Positions 57,401-62,896 of a DNA stretch of 64,000 nucleotides are shown in pieces (the stretch's first letter is position 1; the number at the start of each line of letters is the position of its first letter). Source of the DNA: Achromobacter deleyi (GTDB lineage Bacteria; Pseudomonadota; Gammaproteobacteria; Burkholderiales; Burkholderiaceae_B); the NCBI RefSeq assembly GCF_016127315.1, contig NZ_CP065997.1, positions 2,666,001 through 2,730,000 of the forward strand. Direction: 5' to 3'. Position numbers and translations under genes: made by a program. Below the pieces are notes generated by a model, which ran no database searches, was not told the DNA's origin, and was given only the letters and a program-made list of their open reading frames with translations.

Positions 57401-58152
57401 CGCCCGCCAGCGCCGGCATCGTCACCCAGGGGCAGGGCGACATCCAGCTGTATGCGCTGGGCAGCGTGCTGCTGGGCCAGAGCCGCATCATGACCACCTT
57501 CGGCGGCCACATCCAGGCGTGGTCGGCCGAGGGCGACATCAACGCCGGCCGCGGCGCCAAGACCACCGTGCTGTACACGCCGCCCAAGCGCGTCTACGAC
57601 GCCTACGGCAACGTCACGCTGTCGCCCACGGTGCCTTCCAGCGGCGCGGGCATCGGCACGCTGGCGCCGATTCCCGAGGTGCCGGCGGGCGACGTCGACC
57701 TGATCGCGCCGCTGGGCACCATCGACGCGGGCGAGGCGGGCATCCGCGTGTCGGGCAACGTCAACGTGGCGGCGCTGCACGTGGTCAACGCGGCCAACAT
57801 CCAGGTGCAGGGCGACAGCAAGGGCGTGCCGGTGGCGGCGACAGTCAACACCAATGCCCTGTCCAGCGCCAGCGCCGCGGCCTCGTCGGCCTCCAGCGCC
57901 GCGCAGGACGTGATGCAGCGCGACCGGGCCGCGGCGCGGCAGTCGATGCCCTCGATCATCTCGGTGCAGATCCTGGGGTATGGCGACGAGCAATTGCCGG
58001 CCGGCGCGCGGCCGCCGGGCCCGGCGGCCAACGCCGGGCAGGATCCGCTCTACCGCGCCGACAGCGTGTTCCAGATGGTCGGCGACGGGCCGTTGACGAC
58101 GGCGCAGCAGGCCGCGCTGACGCCGACCGAACGGCGCAACTGGCAGCCATGA
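45439..58152 (+). CDS. Giant filamentous-haemagglutinin-family two-partner-secretion adhesin, 4237 residues
   Basis: Surface or secreted beta-helix protein. Signal peptide 1-44 (ends GAQAQ); an Ala/Gln-rich, probably helical stretch 45-120; TPS (haemagg_act) domain about 125-380 with ILNWETFNVGQRTTVEF and IVNRNGVVFDG; then a huge run of imperfect beta-helix repeats. Distinct pieces: repeated LPAGTVL-type strands about 2798-2920; paired cysteines C2009/C2013, C3034/C3041, C3082/C3088; a duplicated WLR-R-GY-G-EA segment near 3817 and 3868; and a C-terminal DUF3739-like end (DPLYRADSVFQMVGDG, then LTPTERRNWQP). No RGD cell-binding or toxin domain was recognised. Third gene after its sigma/FecR pair; a second sigma gene overlaps its stop by four bases. 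No TpsB exporter gene is in the window. Confidence 0.92.
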   Translation: MPGHSRFASRLSSRSLARGRAPRRTPLALALASLAFVGAGAQAQPAAFSSGWFAAKNATQANTLATGRLPNGLPATSLPGGDRQAQAAREQLQRSVGNLGRSAASIAAQQAAQRAARDAALAAGGSVPDGLAEGGLKVDANPLTAGWRNAKAPVQTAAAGRAKVTIEQTGDKAILNWETFNVGQRTTVEFRQEASWAVLNRVNDPKARPSVIQGQIQANGTVMIVNRNGVVFDGTSQVNVRNLVAAAARVSDAQFLDKGLYSANDSTPTFADALGKVELRPGASIETNRPSSVTQSGGYVLLLGREVDNAGTIATPRGQAALAAGDSFVIRRGQGTEGNVASTTRGNEVLPSGDGIVRNRGLVLAPLGDITLAARQVEQAGVLAATTSVDARGAIHLNATGANGAVTLSSAATTAILVDADGATALDGQRDNLMLPSVSGGPTLAPTDANRRELSLVQIQSSGAVDFQSGSLTLATGGQVAVKAAGRSLVRDGAQIDVSGAIGVAVAMESNNIKINLQGNEQRDSPLNRDSGLLNNSDVWLDRRDLIRVAAGNGGTDADRWYSGGGLLEVAGYLGNLAVPASHWLAQGGQVRFEGAEVVTQAGSAINLSGGTLDVQGGTLRQTWLRGEDGRLYVADRAPADMLYTGLYRGYEQRSERWGEQATRRFYNPLLAPVTRYEDGYTVGRDAGALVVSTRSAVLEGTLVSDTYQGVRQDRAPQAGLDGYSQSQRAVARRAQLVVGNNLRYYDSATRQVHYQLGATADTVAEVRLGTGQSRIADSIDLQAALPQDRAGKLFLDTDLLNGFGLGGLRIAASREIVVDGALRGADGGEITLYAPRIDVRADVTSRGGLIQIGNVLLQPGTPGRIEEIALAPAANTRAWLRVLDGVTLDARGTWANLLRDGAGLAGLPTRDGGRVALRGTGDVILQAGSIVDVSAGASVLPTGKLAGGKGGNVTLAANTMSQLGGSGGNLTLAGEVRGYGVTGGGTLAVVSGGRIVLGGAAVADATALRLDPSLFRSGFGRYEVNGHQGVTVADGAAIDVLMPVLRLEMGTAQAPGSGLAPTDVLSLWTPPLYAEDPVRGRLTQRAGADLALSSDRNAVGGAILVGEGARVSVDAGRSLSLKGAGQITVLGRLEARGGLISLQDARLVEQPYAPTANPRSVWIGEHAVLDASGRSQVALDAQGRRYGVVQAGGAIEIGGRLDWEGSGYAGSRLIDAHLIVRPGAVLDASGAQAVLDLPGRGAVRVGGDGGRIVLASANSLHLDGTLRAAAGAAGAAGGTLGLSLGGAFYLRAASPDLAVQAERLLTLVQYQGASALADGLLPGQASAALAYGQARLGVDRIAAGGFDNLALYASVRTEGDLDLAMGQSLRLTGTLSPYANAPAGSVVRLSAPYLRLNETAYAPLGGGDTLLQIAPRELWRLKNGHRLALAADLLDVRGKHDMLGFEDVQVDVNGDLRLLAMADFSSLAWRSQLRAPHRLTVTAAQIYPGTGATGRLEVGTYQTSSPSGNVTAYDPDAVLTLRRTAGTQPQAPDSVFGSISFAGARVEQGGVVRAPLGRIVFDNDLGPAGVVRFLPGSLTSISAQGLLMPYGGTVDGVKYLYGSQEVRPVGVEGDILGGLRREILLAVKRAEVDEGAVLDLSGGGELTGAAFVRGRGGSVDVLRHALADANPGFSFSNPGNAVYAIVPGYGAGYAPLAPDAGAGDPAVGRRVTVGAGVPGLPAGTYTLLPSTYALLPGAFRVELGAQGFADAPAARTRGGSWVASGWLGTNGTGQQAALANRLLITPGDVVRRHAQYNETSYNRFVVADAARTGVTRAGLTVDAGTLQLALKAGAGMDGQAALRFAGSTRFGVPSDSGGYAGALVVTGPAAGLEILAPGQAPTLGAQAAAVSAADLNALAPAAMFLGASKINSAGGMRLSGPTGTLLVRSGVELSAPELFLYTSGSGRGIVVESGATLTTLGRGAVSRDARDGLYYVTDFGGVLALSNGLVNLLPVGDSAPAAIDVGACLANCAGPARLLSEGSISAATNGAFTLRDTVQYGTRNLALSVSAVNLGSAEALAQAGAAGKLPPGMGLNQNVLANLLRGNTALGAPALESLILTAGESVNVYGSVSLDARGRSLQRLVLGAPAIYGYGAAGDVATIAANEFVWAGSIPADRSGNVPLGSSKPQAPGGAILDQLGHGRLDIAADVIRLEASPLQLPSPLVAANRLALGFSAVTLDAGRMITGSAKGGVVVYHEQDGYTAADGWRYRGGDLLIRTPLLTGEAGAELAFKAGGALRVTGTGAAPEARKALGASLSLAGGSVVVDTTVVLPSGKLAIKADGDITLGAGARIDLAGREVQLFDAARYSWGGDLELQSVAGNITLAAGSVVDLSARHNRGGRLQAIALGAGAGRIDLAGVVLGSASGLYDAGGTLAPYDSAEIVLRAQSLADFAGLNTRLNDGGVTGARRFQIKQGDLSVGDEVRARHVEIVLDGGSLTVNGRIDASGQQVGSIRLAAKRDLIVNGLLDTHATGLRVDSYGQVIDSANRAIVDLTAREGTLTLGAGARVDLRAGTESPRQDGVARGTLDLNARRLGGGAERGAMAGSGDGANDVALVVAGTPSILGTRTVAVNAFRRYDDAPLASAPDVNGKRPQEITQGYLDGIDRESQAFINAALGNAALGARLAGLGGYRLRPGVEVVSATADGDLSVVGDLDLSNHRYGPNADRYTPALRGYGEPGVLVLRAGGNLNLYGSINDGFAPPPDSPDDASGWKLVEGRLPTTPLTPVTPFGEDLVVPIGGINLEAGTRFPAGRALNYDLSAKAATLPAGTVLPVAMTLDAPVTLPAGLVLTGDVTAADGSVLRAGTVLANALALQAGAKLGAGFVLRSQAAMRAFVWPKGVALPVMLEAATRVTLAQGAIIPSQTRVVLLNGEPVNLRPQGADGKQGRNWALAPMLGPGATAWDLTLVAGADLASADLRARNVLGTGDIVLADAHHGVAARAKETITTVFIGDLVITRQFIEEWGESESLIGRLAKEVAAEMGFGGEADLCGMSPAYCVPAPRRVSEAGSVRWHGDASWAGRTVDELAALLGKTADEVCVDASYCVGGKAETTITREYRYGFGSPAFSVLRTGAGDLTLLAGRDVAMTSMYGVYTAGAPTSLGARDADYNLARGHDGKFGGPLGMILDDHKYDAAMAAYRAWYPDGGGNLVVQAGRDIHGDAWARETLTAGKDDTLGGRAHYASATTGNWLWRQGVIGMPGVADIAPAWWINFGTYVSGGSVSEREPRLVGFTGFGTLGGGNVSISAGRDAGVRDARGDALAAQGGVVPRSQGLSAAVGSTGRLVDGKLVLTGGGDLDLRVGGSLNPGLRATQMSTLFTSGTGGGDNLDLNGVLVNLRGRLALDAGQVGGLSPKFGDGAGLRAPDPFALAGGVPLGAPRLVLGDATAWIDTRGDLALGAVSDPGRVAPLNSSPYLKAGATTATPGGAESWFTLWTPATAVNLFSAGGNLSPMSASNSLSLGSEVASESPGGQAKANYYVYPSILRAVAAGGNIVLAPGVGNAATANTILLLAPSAGGQLELLSAGSILAQGGHAVSMSGADTALPTPMRPAFTAYSLDGTSAPQLSNRAADGGAVAESASSKPLFVFGPNTATDRSLHPDNGPVARFYAVNGDIVGLRSGGVSALVNIGNEPERRVLSWHEAALPVSVRAGRDILKLDVTALHNDARDLSLIQAGRDIVYANAQVAGPGTLLMQAARQVRQDDAASVRSLGAIVRGDTRPGADIAVLAGVGAAGPDYEGFLARYLDAERALPAGTGLAARPDKVAQAYGGELTLADWLRQRFGYSGDEAGASAELARQQSLRDADPDRARRDLARDFAQDSGLYLVNWLRTRHGYAGGEADARAALAALPPAERGIYARQLFFAELKLGGREYNDDASARFGSYLRGRRAIAALFPAVDANGAPIRYDGAFTMFGGAGLRTSFGGNIQLLTPGGQQVLGVEGVAPPASAGIVTQGQGDIQLYALGSVLLGQSRIMTTFGGHIQAWSAEGDINAGRGAKTTVLYTPPKRVYDAYGNVTLSPTVPSSGAGIGTLAPIPEVPAGDVDLIAPLGTIDAGEAGIRVSGNVNVAALHVVNAANIQVQGDSKGVPVAATVNTNALSSASAAASSASSAAQDVMQRDRAAARQSMPSIISVQILGYGDEQLPAGARPPGPAANAGQDPLYRADSVFQMVGDGPLTTAQQAALTPTERRNWQP

Positions 58153-58727
58153 CGGCCGCCCTGCTTGACGCGCGCCCGGCCGCGGGCGGGGCGCGCGCCG
58201 CCAGCGGGGGCGAGCCGACGGCGCTGCAGCGCTTCATCGCCAGCCACTACGACGACCTGCGCTGCCGCCTGGCGACCTACCTGGGCTGCGAGGACCTGGC
58301 GGGCGACAGCCTGCACGACGCGTGGCTGCGCCTGGCTTCCTGCGAAGCGCGCGAGGTGAGCAACCCCGCAGCCTACGTGTTTCGCATGGCTTGCAACCTG
58401 GCCATCGACGGCATGCGCCAGGGCTGGCGCGAGATCGGCCAGGAAGGTGACGAGCAGGGCGCCTACGCCGACGAGGCGCCGGGGCCGGCCCAGGTGGCCG
58501 AAGCCCGTTCCGAGCTGCTGTCGTGCCTGCGCGCGATGCAGGGCCTGCCGAGCCGGCGCCAGGGAATCCTGCTGGCGCGCAGCGTCGAGGATCTGTCGCC
58601 GCGCGAGGTGGCGCTGCGTTATGGCATCAGCGTGGACCGCGTCGGCGGGGAAGTGAAACGCGCCCGCCAGGCGCTGGCCGCGCCGTCCTGGGCGCGCGCC
58701 AGCCGCCTGTCCGCGCAGCCTGCGTGA
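58149..58727 (+). CDS. Second FecI-type ECF sigma factor, coupled to the adhesin gene
   Basis: 192 residues: region 2 FIASHYDDLRCRLATYLGCEDLAGDSLHD (start shown in part) and NPAAYVFRMACNLAIDGMRQGW; region 4 LSPREVALRYGISVDRVGGEVKRARQAL. Its ATG overlaps the adhesin stop (ATGA), so it is translated from the adhesin message. No anti-sigma gene follows. It is a paralogue of the sigma factor at 43824, and could feed back positively once the adhesin is transcribed (inference). Confidence 0.88.
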   Translation: MTAALLDARPAAGGARAASGGEPTALQRFIASHYDDLRCRLATYLGCEDLAGDSLHDAWLRLASCEAREVSNPAAYVFRMACNLAIDGMRQGWREIGQEGDEQGAYADEAPGPAQVAEARSELLSCLRAMQGLPSRRQGILLARSVEDLSPREVALRYGISVDRVGGEVKRARQALAAPSWARASRLSAQPA

Positions 58728-58729
58728 GG

Positions 58730-59092
58730 TCAGACCGGCCCGGCCGCGCCCTGTTCCTGCTTGGCCAGTTCCTTGATGCGTTCCTGCACCTTTCTGGCGA
58801 CTTCTTCCTTTTGCGCGGGCGTCATCGCGGCATATTGTTCCTTGGTGATGCCGAGCGACTGCAGGATCTGCGTGAACAGGCGTTCCGCCGGCGACATCGT
58901 CAGGTAATCCTGCAATTCCTGCTCGGCGTCGGACGGCCCCTGGGCGGCCAGGCCCAGCTTGTGGCGGCCGGCGTCCGCGTCCTGCGCGTCCTGCAGCGTC
59001 GCGGCGAACGATTTGCCGCCGGCGCCGGCGGCCATGGCCGATTTGCCGGCCCAGGCGCCCAGGGCGCTGCCTGTCGATTCGACTTTGTTCAC
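58730..59092 (-). CDS. Small soluble protein of unknown function with a helical C-terminal domain
   Basis: 120 residues from a GTG with GGAG eight bases upstream; the ATG at 59125 would add eleven residues but has no ribosome binding site. N-terminal half is Ala/Gly-rich with low complexity; the C-terminal half (from LTMSPAERLFTQILQSLGI through the KVQERIKEL end) is a compact helical domain seen in small uncharacterised proteins of proteobacteria. No signal peptide or membrane segment. It ends two bases from the adhesin-coupled sigma gene, convergent with it. Function unknown. Confidence 0.75.
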   Translation of the reverse strand: MNKVESTGSALGAWAGKSAMAAGAGGKSFAATLQDAQDADAGRHKLGLAAQGPSDAEQELQDYLTMSPAERLFTQILQSLGITKEQYAAMTPAQKEEVARKVQERIKELAKQEQGAAGPV

Positions 59093-59264
59093 AGCCCATT
59101 CTCCGGTGATTGGTTCAGCCGGCATTAGACGGCCGGGGCATCGTCGTCAATGTGCCGAATTTGACGGTGAACCTGGCCCTTACTTGTTGTTTGACCACGC
59201 GTTGGCGCGTGCGTCAATACGGTCCTGTCCTTGTCGGTCTGCGGCCTCGGCCGCTTGCGTCGTC

Positions 59265-60170
59265 TCAGGCGGCGCGCTTGCGGGCCAGCGACTTGGCCAG
59301 TTTCCAGAACGCCGCGGCCGCCGGCGAGAGCCGGCCCTCGTTGAGGCAGGCCAGCCCGACCCGGCGCGAGGTCTGCGGCGTCAGCGGCCGGTACACCACG
59401 CCGTCATACTTCGCGGGCAAAGCCAGCGCCGCCACCACCGAGATGCCTTCGCCGCGCGCGACGAAGTCGAGAATGGACAGCATCTGCGACAGCTCGTGCG
59501 TCACCTTGAGCGTGACGTCGGCGCGGCTGAACATCCTGGCCACCAGGCCCTGCGAACCCGCGTGGGTCAGGATGAAGGGGAACTGCGCCAAGCTCCTGAC
59601 CTCGATCGTGTCGGCGGCGGCCAGCGCGTGGTTCGCGGGCACCACCGCGACCAGCTCGTCGTGGGCGATGGCCAGGGTGTCGAACCGCGGCTTGGGCAGC
59701 GTGACCACGCCGATCTCCAGGCGGCGTTCGATCAGGTCCTGCTCGATGTCGGCGTCGGCCTTCTCGAACACGCGCAGGTCGATGCCGGGATAGCGCTGGC
59801 GGAATTGCCGCAGCAGCGGCGGCAGCAACCGCAGCGACGAACTCAGGCCGAACGAGCCGATCTTCAGCACGCCGCTTTTGAGCCCCTCGCTGGCGTTGGC
59901 GGTGGCCTGTATCAGCTGCAGGGCCGCGAACAGGTCGCGCACGTGCGGCAGGATCTGCTGCCCGGCGTGGCTCAGTTCGAGCTGCGGCGCATTGCGGTCG
60001 ATCAGCATCACGCCCAGCGTGGACTCCAACGCGCGCAGCGCGTGGCTGGTGGCCGACGCGGTCATGCCGATCTTGGCGCCGGCGCTGGCGATACCGTCGG
60101 CGCAGGCCAGGGATAACAGCAATTCCAGCTGGCGCAGCGTGGGCGCGTTGGGACCGAGAGTGGGAGTCAT
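59265..60170 (-). CDS. LysR-family transcriptional regulator
   Basis: 301 residues: winged helix about 10-70 (LRQLELLLSLACADGIASAGAKIGMTASATSHALRALE) and effector domain about 100-290. The ATG at 60170 is immediately followed upstream by an AT-rich palindromic stretch (60174-60210) that is probably its own operator. The EamA exporter gene is divergent, with 323 bases between the starts; control of that gene is likely but not shown. Confidence 0.9.
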   Translation of the reverse strand: MTPTLGPNAPTLRQLELLLSLACADGIASAGAKIGMTASATSHALRALESTLGVMLIDRNAPQLELSHAGQQILPHVRDLFAALQLIQATANASEGLKSGVLKIGSFGLSSSLRLLPPLLRQFRQRYPGIDLRVFEKADADIEQDLIERRLEIGVVTLPKPRFDTLAIAHDELVAVVPANHALAAADTIEVRSLAQFPFILTHAGSQGLVARMFSRADVTLKVTHELSQMLSILDFVARGEGISVVAALALPAKYDGVVYRPLTPQTSRRVGLACLNEGRLSPAAAAFWKLAKSLARKRAA

Positions 60171-60181
60171 GTTGAATTCAA

Positions 60182-60199
60182 ATTCAATTGAGATTGAAT
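60182..60199. promoter_or_regulatory. Inverted repeat ATTCAAT-N4-ATTGAAT beside the LysR start
   Basis: Perfect 7-bp arms with a TGAG centre, inside a longer AT-rich stretch that also carries GAATTC at both ends (60174 and 60205). It begins 12 bases upstream of the LysR start codon, a position fitting autorepression. Strong contrast with the GC-rich surroundings. Confidence 0.5.
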
Positions 60200-60210
60200 C
60201 ATGTGAATTC

Positions 60211-60493
60211 TAGAATGATTCCTCTCATCCAGGACCGCGCCCATGTTCACTCCCATTGCCTGTTTCCGGGCGTGCGCGTCCATCCGGGCCGGCAGCCCCC
60301 CCGCCGGCGTTGCGCCGTCACCCAGCAGCTGGGCGGCGCAAGAACCGGCCAGGATGCGCGAAAGCATCGAGGATGCGCACGCCATCGAACGTGCCCGGGG
60401 TCAACGGCCGCATGCCAGCTTGCATGAGCGATGTCGGGGCAGTCTAGAATTCACCCCGCTCATTTTCACTTTAGTTTTCTTCAAGAACCACAC
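60211..60493. other. Non-coding stretch between the LysR operator and the EamA gene
   Basis: About 280 bases without a convincing gene. Short open frames exist on both strands but have no family features. The last 40 bases before the EamA start are AT-rich (cattttcactttagttttc) and may hold its promoter. No hairpin with a T-tract was seen. Confidence 0.5.
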
Positions 60494-61435
60494 ATGAAAA
60501 ACACATTGATGGCCACGCACCTGCGACTGGTCGGCATGGCGGCGCTGTGGGGCGCGTCGTGGTCGTGGGGCAAGGTGGTGGCCCAATCGATGGCGCCGCT
60601 GGCGGCGGCCAGCCTGCGCTTTTTGTTCGCCAGCGTGGTCCTGCTGCTGTGGATGCATCGCGCCTCGGCGTTGCGCGACCTGCGCAAACTGAGCGGACGC
60701 CAGTGGTTCGGCCTGACCGCCGCCGCCATGGCCGGCGTGTTTGGCTATTCGAGCTTCTTTATGTTGAGCCTGCAGTTGGTGCCAGCCGGCAAGGCCGCCA
60801 TCGTGGTGACGCTGAATCCCGGCGCCACGCTGCTGCTGGCCGCCATCCTGTTCCGCGAGCACCTGAACCCGGCCATCCTGGCCGGCATGGTGCTGTCGGC
60901 CATCGGCGCCTACATCGCCATCAGCGGCGGCTCCAGCGCCGCCCTGCCGGGCACGCTCGGCATCGGTGAACTGCTGCTGCTCGGCTGCGTCGCCTGCTGG
61001 GTCGCCTACACCCTGATCGGCCGGCTGGTGCTCAAGGGCGTGGACGCGCTGACCACTACCACGGTCACCACCGTGATCGGCGCGCTGATGCTGCTCCTGA
61101 CCAGCCTCGGCGTCGAAGGCCAGGCCGCCTGGCAGGCGCTCGGCAATGCGCCGCTCAAGGCCTGGGGCAGCCTGGCCGCCCTGGCCTTCGGCGCCACCGC
61201 CATCGCCTACGCCTGGTACTTCGAGGGCGTGAAGGCGCTGGGCGCCGGCGCGGCCTCCGGCTACATCACGCTGGTGCCGGTGTTCGGCGTGCTGTTCTCC
61301 AGCCTGTGGCTGAGCGAGGCGACCAGCCCGAGCCTGTTCCTGGGCGCGGCCCTGGCCATTTCGGGCATGACGCTGATGCACCTGGGCCGACGCCGGGCGG
61401 AGCGGCGCAGCCTTGGGAGTCGTGCATGCCGATAG
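60494..61435 (+). CDS. EamA/DMT-family transporter
   Basis: 313 residues with ten hydrophobic segments in two EamA repeats (LVGMAALWGASWSWGKVVAQ at the start of the first; a second from about 150 with GELLLLGCVACWVAYTLIGR). YedA/RhaT-like drug/metabolite exporters move small molecules, often amino acids or amines, across the inner membrane. ATG at 60494 begins the first membrane repeat; the frame is open upstream but without homology. Its last ten bases overlap the next gene. Confidence 0.92.
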   Translation: MKNTLMATHLRLVGMAALWGASWSWGKVVAQSMAPLAAASLRFLFASVVLLLWMHRASALRDLRKLSGRQWFGLTAAAMAGVFGYSSFFMLSLQLVPAGKAAIVVTLNPGATLLLAAILFREHLNPAILAGMVLSAIGAYIAISGGSSAALPGTLGIGELLLLGCVACWVAYTLIGRLVLKGVDALTTTTVTTVIGALMLLLTSLGVEGQAAWQALGNAPLKAWGSLAALAFGATAIAYAWYFEGVKALGAGAASGYITLVPVFGVLFSSLWLSEATSPSLFLGAALAISGMTLMHLGRRRAERRSLGSRACR

Positions 61436-61926
61436 ATTTCGAGCCGATCGAGCAGGCGTTCATGCAGACCCTGCGCGCGCAGCCCGCGTTCGCGGGCTGG
61501 AAGAAGCGGCGCAAGCGTTGCCTGTGGCGGGCGCTGGCCGACGGCGTCGAGCAGGGCGTGGAACTGCTGCGTTACCGCGACTCGTTCGAGAATCGCCAGC
61601 TGGTGTCGCTGGGGCTTTACGTGTCGGTCCCGTGCGAGCGTGAATGGCCGGTCTACGTGCCGCCGGACGTGTGGGACAAGGGGCGGCTGTACCGCCGCGC
61701 CTGCCTGGCGCCGGGGCAGGGGCTGGTCGGCGAGGCCACGTTGGGCAGCGGCGCGGTGATCGAGCTGTGTTCGCCCGACGACCTGGCGCGCTGGCTGGCG
61801 GCCTTGCCGGCCGATATCGAGCGGTATGTCGGCCCCTGGTTCAGCCAGTACGACACGCTGGCCGCCGCGTCGTACGAGTACGAGATTCCACGTTGGCGCC
61901 TGCAGCAGGCCGGCCTGCTGCCGTAG
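61426..61926 (+). CDS. Hypothetical protein coupled to the EamA transporter
   Basis: 166 residues, soluble, rich in Arg, Trp and Tyr (KKRRKRCLWRALADGVEQ, WFSQYDTL). No recognised family, signal peptide or membrane segment. GGGAG lies before the ATG, which overlaps the end of the EamA gene by ten bases, so it is co-translated and probably made together with the exporter. Function unknown. Confidence 0.75.
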   Translation: MPIDFEPIEQAFMQTLRAQPAFAGWKKRRKRCLWRALADGVEQGVELLRYRDSFENRQLVSLGLYVSVPCEREWPVYVPPDVWDKGRLYRRACLAPGQGLVGEATLGSGAVIELCSPDDLARWLAALPADIERYVGPWFSQYDTLAAASYEYEIPRWRLQQAGLLP

Positions 61927-62057
61927 CGCCGTCCGCGCCGCGGGGCGGCCTGGCGCCCCTGTACGATGAAATGACAGTGCTGTGGGTATCATTCAACCCT
62001 TATGTGCTGGCGGCGGCCGCGCCCGTCGCCCCATTTCAGCAGAAACCAGGAGTTCCC

Positions 62058-62831
62058 ATGATTCGATCTCATGCGCCCAGCCGCTTCCTCTTCGCCGTCG
62101 CCGCCTTGCTCGCGGCCGCCGGTAGCCACGCCCAGGGCCCGGACCGGCCCGCCGTGCTGAAGGCGCTGGAGGCGCGCGGGCTGCGCGTCGTGGAAGAGTT
62201 CAAGGTCGGCGGCGATCTGCGCGCATTCGCCGGCGTGGCGGGCGACCAGCCCGTGGCGATCTATGTCACCCGCGACGGCAACGCCATCGTCGGCGCCCGC
62301 CTGGACGCAGAGGGCAAGCCGCTCGACGACGCCAAGCTGGAAGCGCTGGTCAGCAAGCCGATGGGCGACCAGGCCTGGGCGCAGCTCGAGAAATCGACCT
62401 GGGTGCTGGACGGCAAGAAGGATGCGCCGCGCATCATCTACACCTTCAGCGACGCCAACTGCCCCTATTGCCACAAGTTCTGGGAAGCGGCGCGGCCGTG
62501 GGTGGATTCCGGCAAGGTGCAGCTGCGGCACGTGCTGGTGGGCGTGATCCGGCAGGACAGCCCGGCCAAGGCTGCGGCCATCCTGGGCGCGGCCGATCCG
62601 TCGGCGGCACTGATCGAGAACGAGCACAAGTTCAACAATGGCGGCATCACCCCGGCCAAGAGCGTGCCCGACAACATCGGCAAGATACTCGACGACAACC
62701 AGGCCTTGATGGTGTCGCTGGGCTTTCGCGGCACGCCCGGCATCGTCGTGCGCGACGACACCGGGGCGATCAAGAAGTACAACGGCATGCCGCAGGCCGC
62801 CAAGCTGGCCGAGGTGTTCGGGCCGCGTTGA
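62058..62831 (+). CDS. dsbG: DsbG-type thiol:disulfide interchange protein
   Basis: 257 residues with a signal peptide (residues 1-25, ending GSHAQ). N-terminal dimerisation domain about 28-95, then a thioredoxin-fold domain with the active-site motif C135-P-Y-C138 in FSDANCPYCHKFW and the cis-proline loop FRGTPGIVV. The N-terminal domain and CPYC point to DsbG rather than DsbC. It isomerises or protects thiols in the periplasm. ATG follows CAGGAG. Confidence 0.92.
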   Translation: MIRSHAPSRFLFAVAALLAAAGSHAQGPDRPAVLKALEARGLRVVEEFKVGGDLRAFAGVAGDQPVAIYVTRDGNAIVGARLDAEGKPLDDAKLEALVSKPMGDQAWAQLEKSTWVLDGKKDAPRIIYTFSDANCPYCHKFWEAARPWVDSGKVQLRHVLVGVIRQDSPAKAAAILGAADPSAALIENEHKFNNGGITPAKSVPDNIGKILDDNQALMVSLGFRGTPGIVVRDDTGAIKKYNGMPQAAKLAEVFGPR

Positions 62832-62865
62832 CGCGGCTCGTCCTGCGTTGTGATCGCCGCGCGGC

Positions 62866-62889
62866 GGCCCGGCGCAAGGCGGCCGGGCC
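62866..62889. terminator. Hairpin between the convergent dsbG and hydrolase genes
   Basis: Perfect 8-bp arms GGCCCGGC and GCCGGGCC with an 8-base loop in the 65-base convergent gap. No T-tract; a bidirectional terminator by position only. Confidence 0.4.
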
Positions 62890-62896
62890 TGTCGGA

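Noticed and set aside
45421..57993. Three very long minus-strand frames (about 1090, 1583 and 1437 codons) opposite the adhesin gene
   Set aside because: Low-complexity Arg/Ala/Gln/His composition without motifs; they mirror the third-position GC bias of the adhesin reading frame.
60167..60497. Short open frames in the gap before the EamA gene
   Set aside because: No ribosome binding site that stands out, no family resemblance and overlap with the LysR operator; treated as non-coding.
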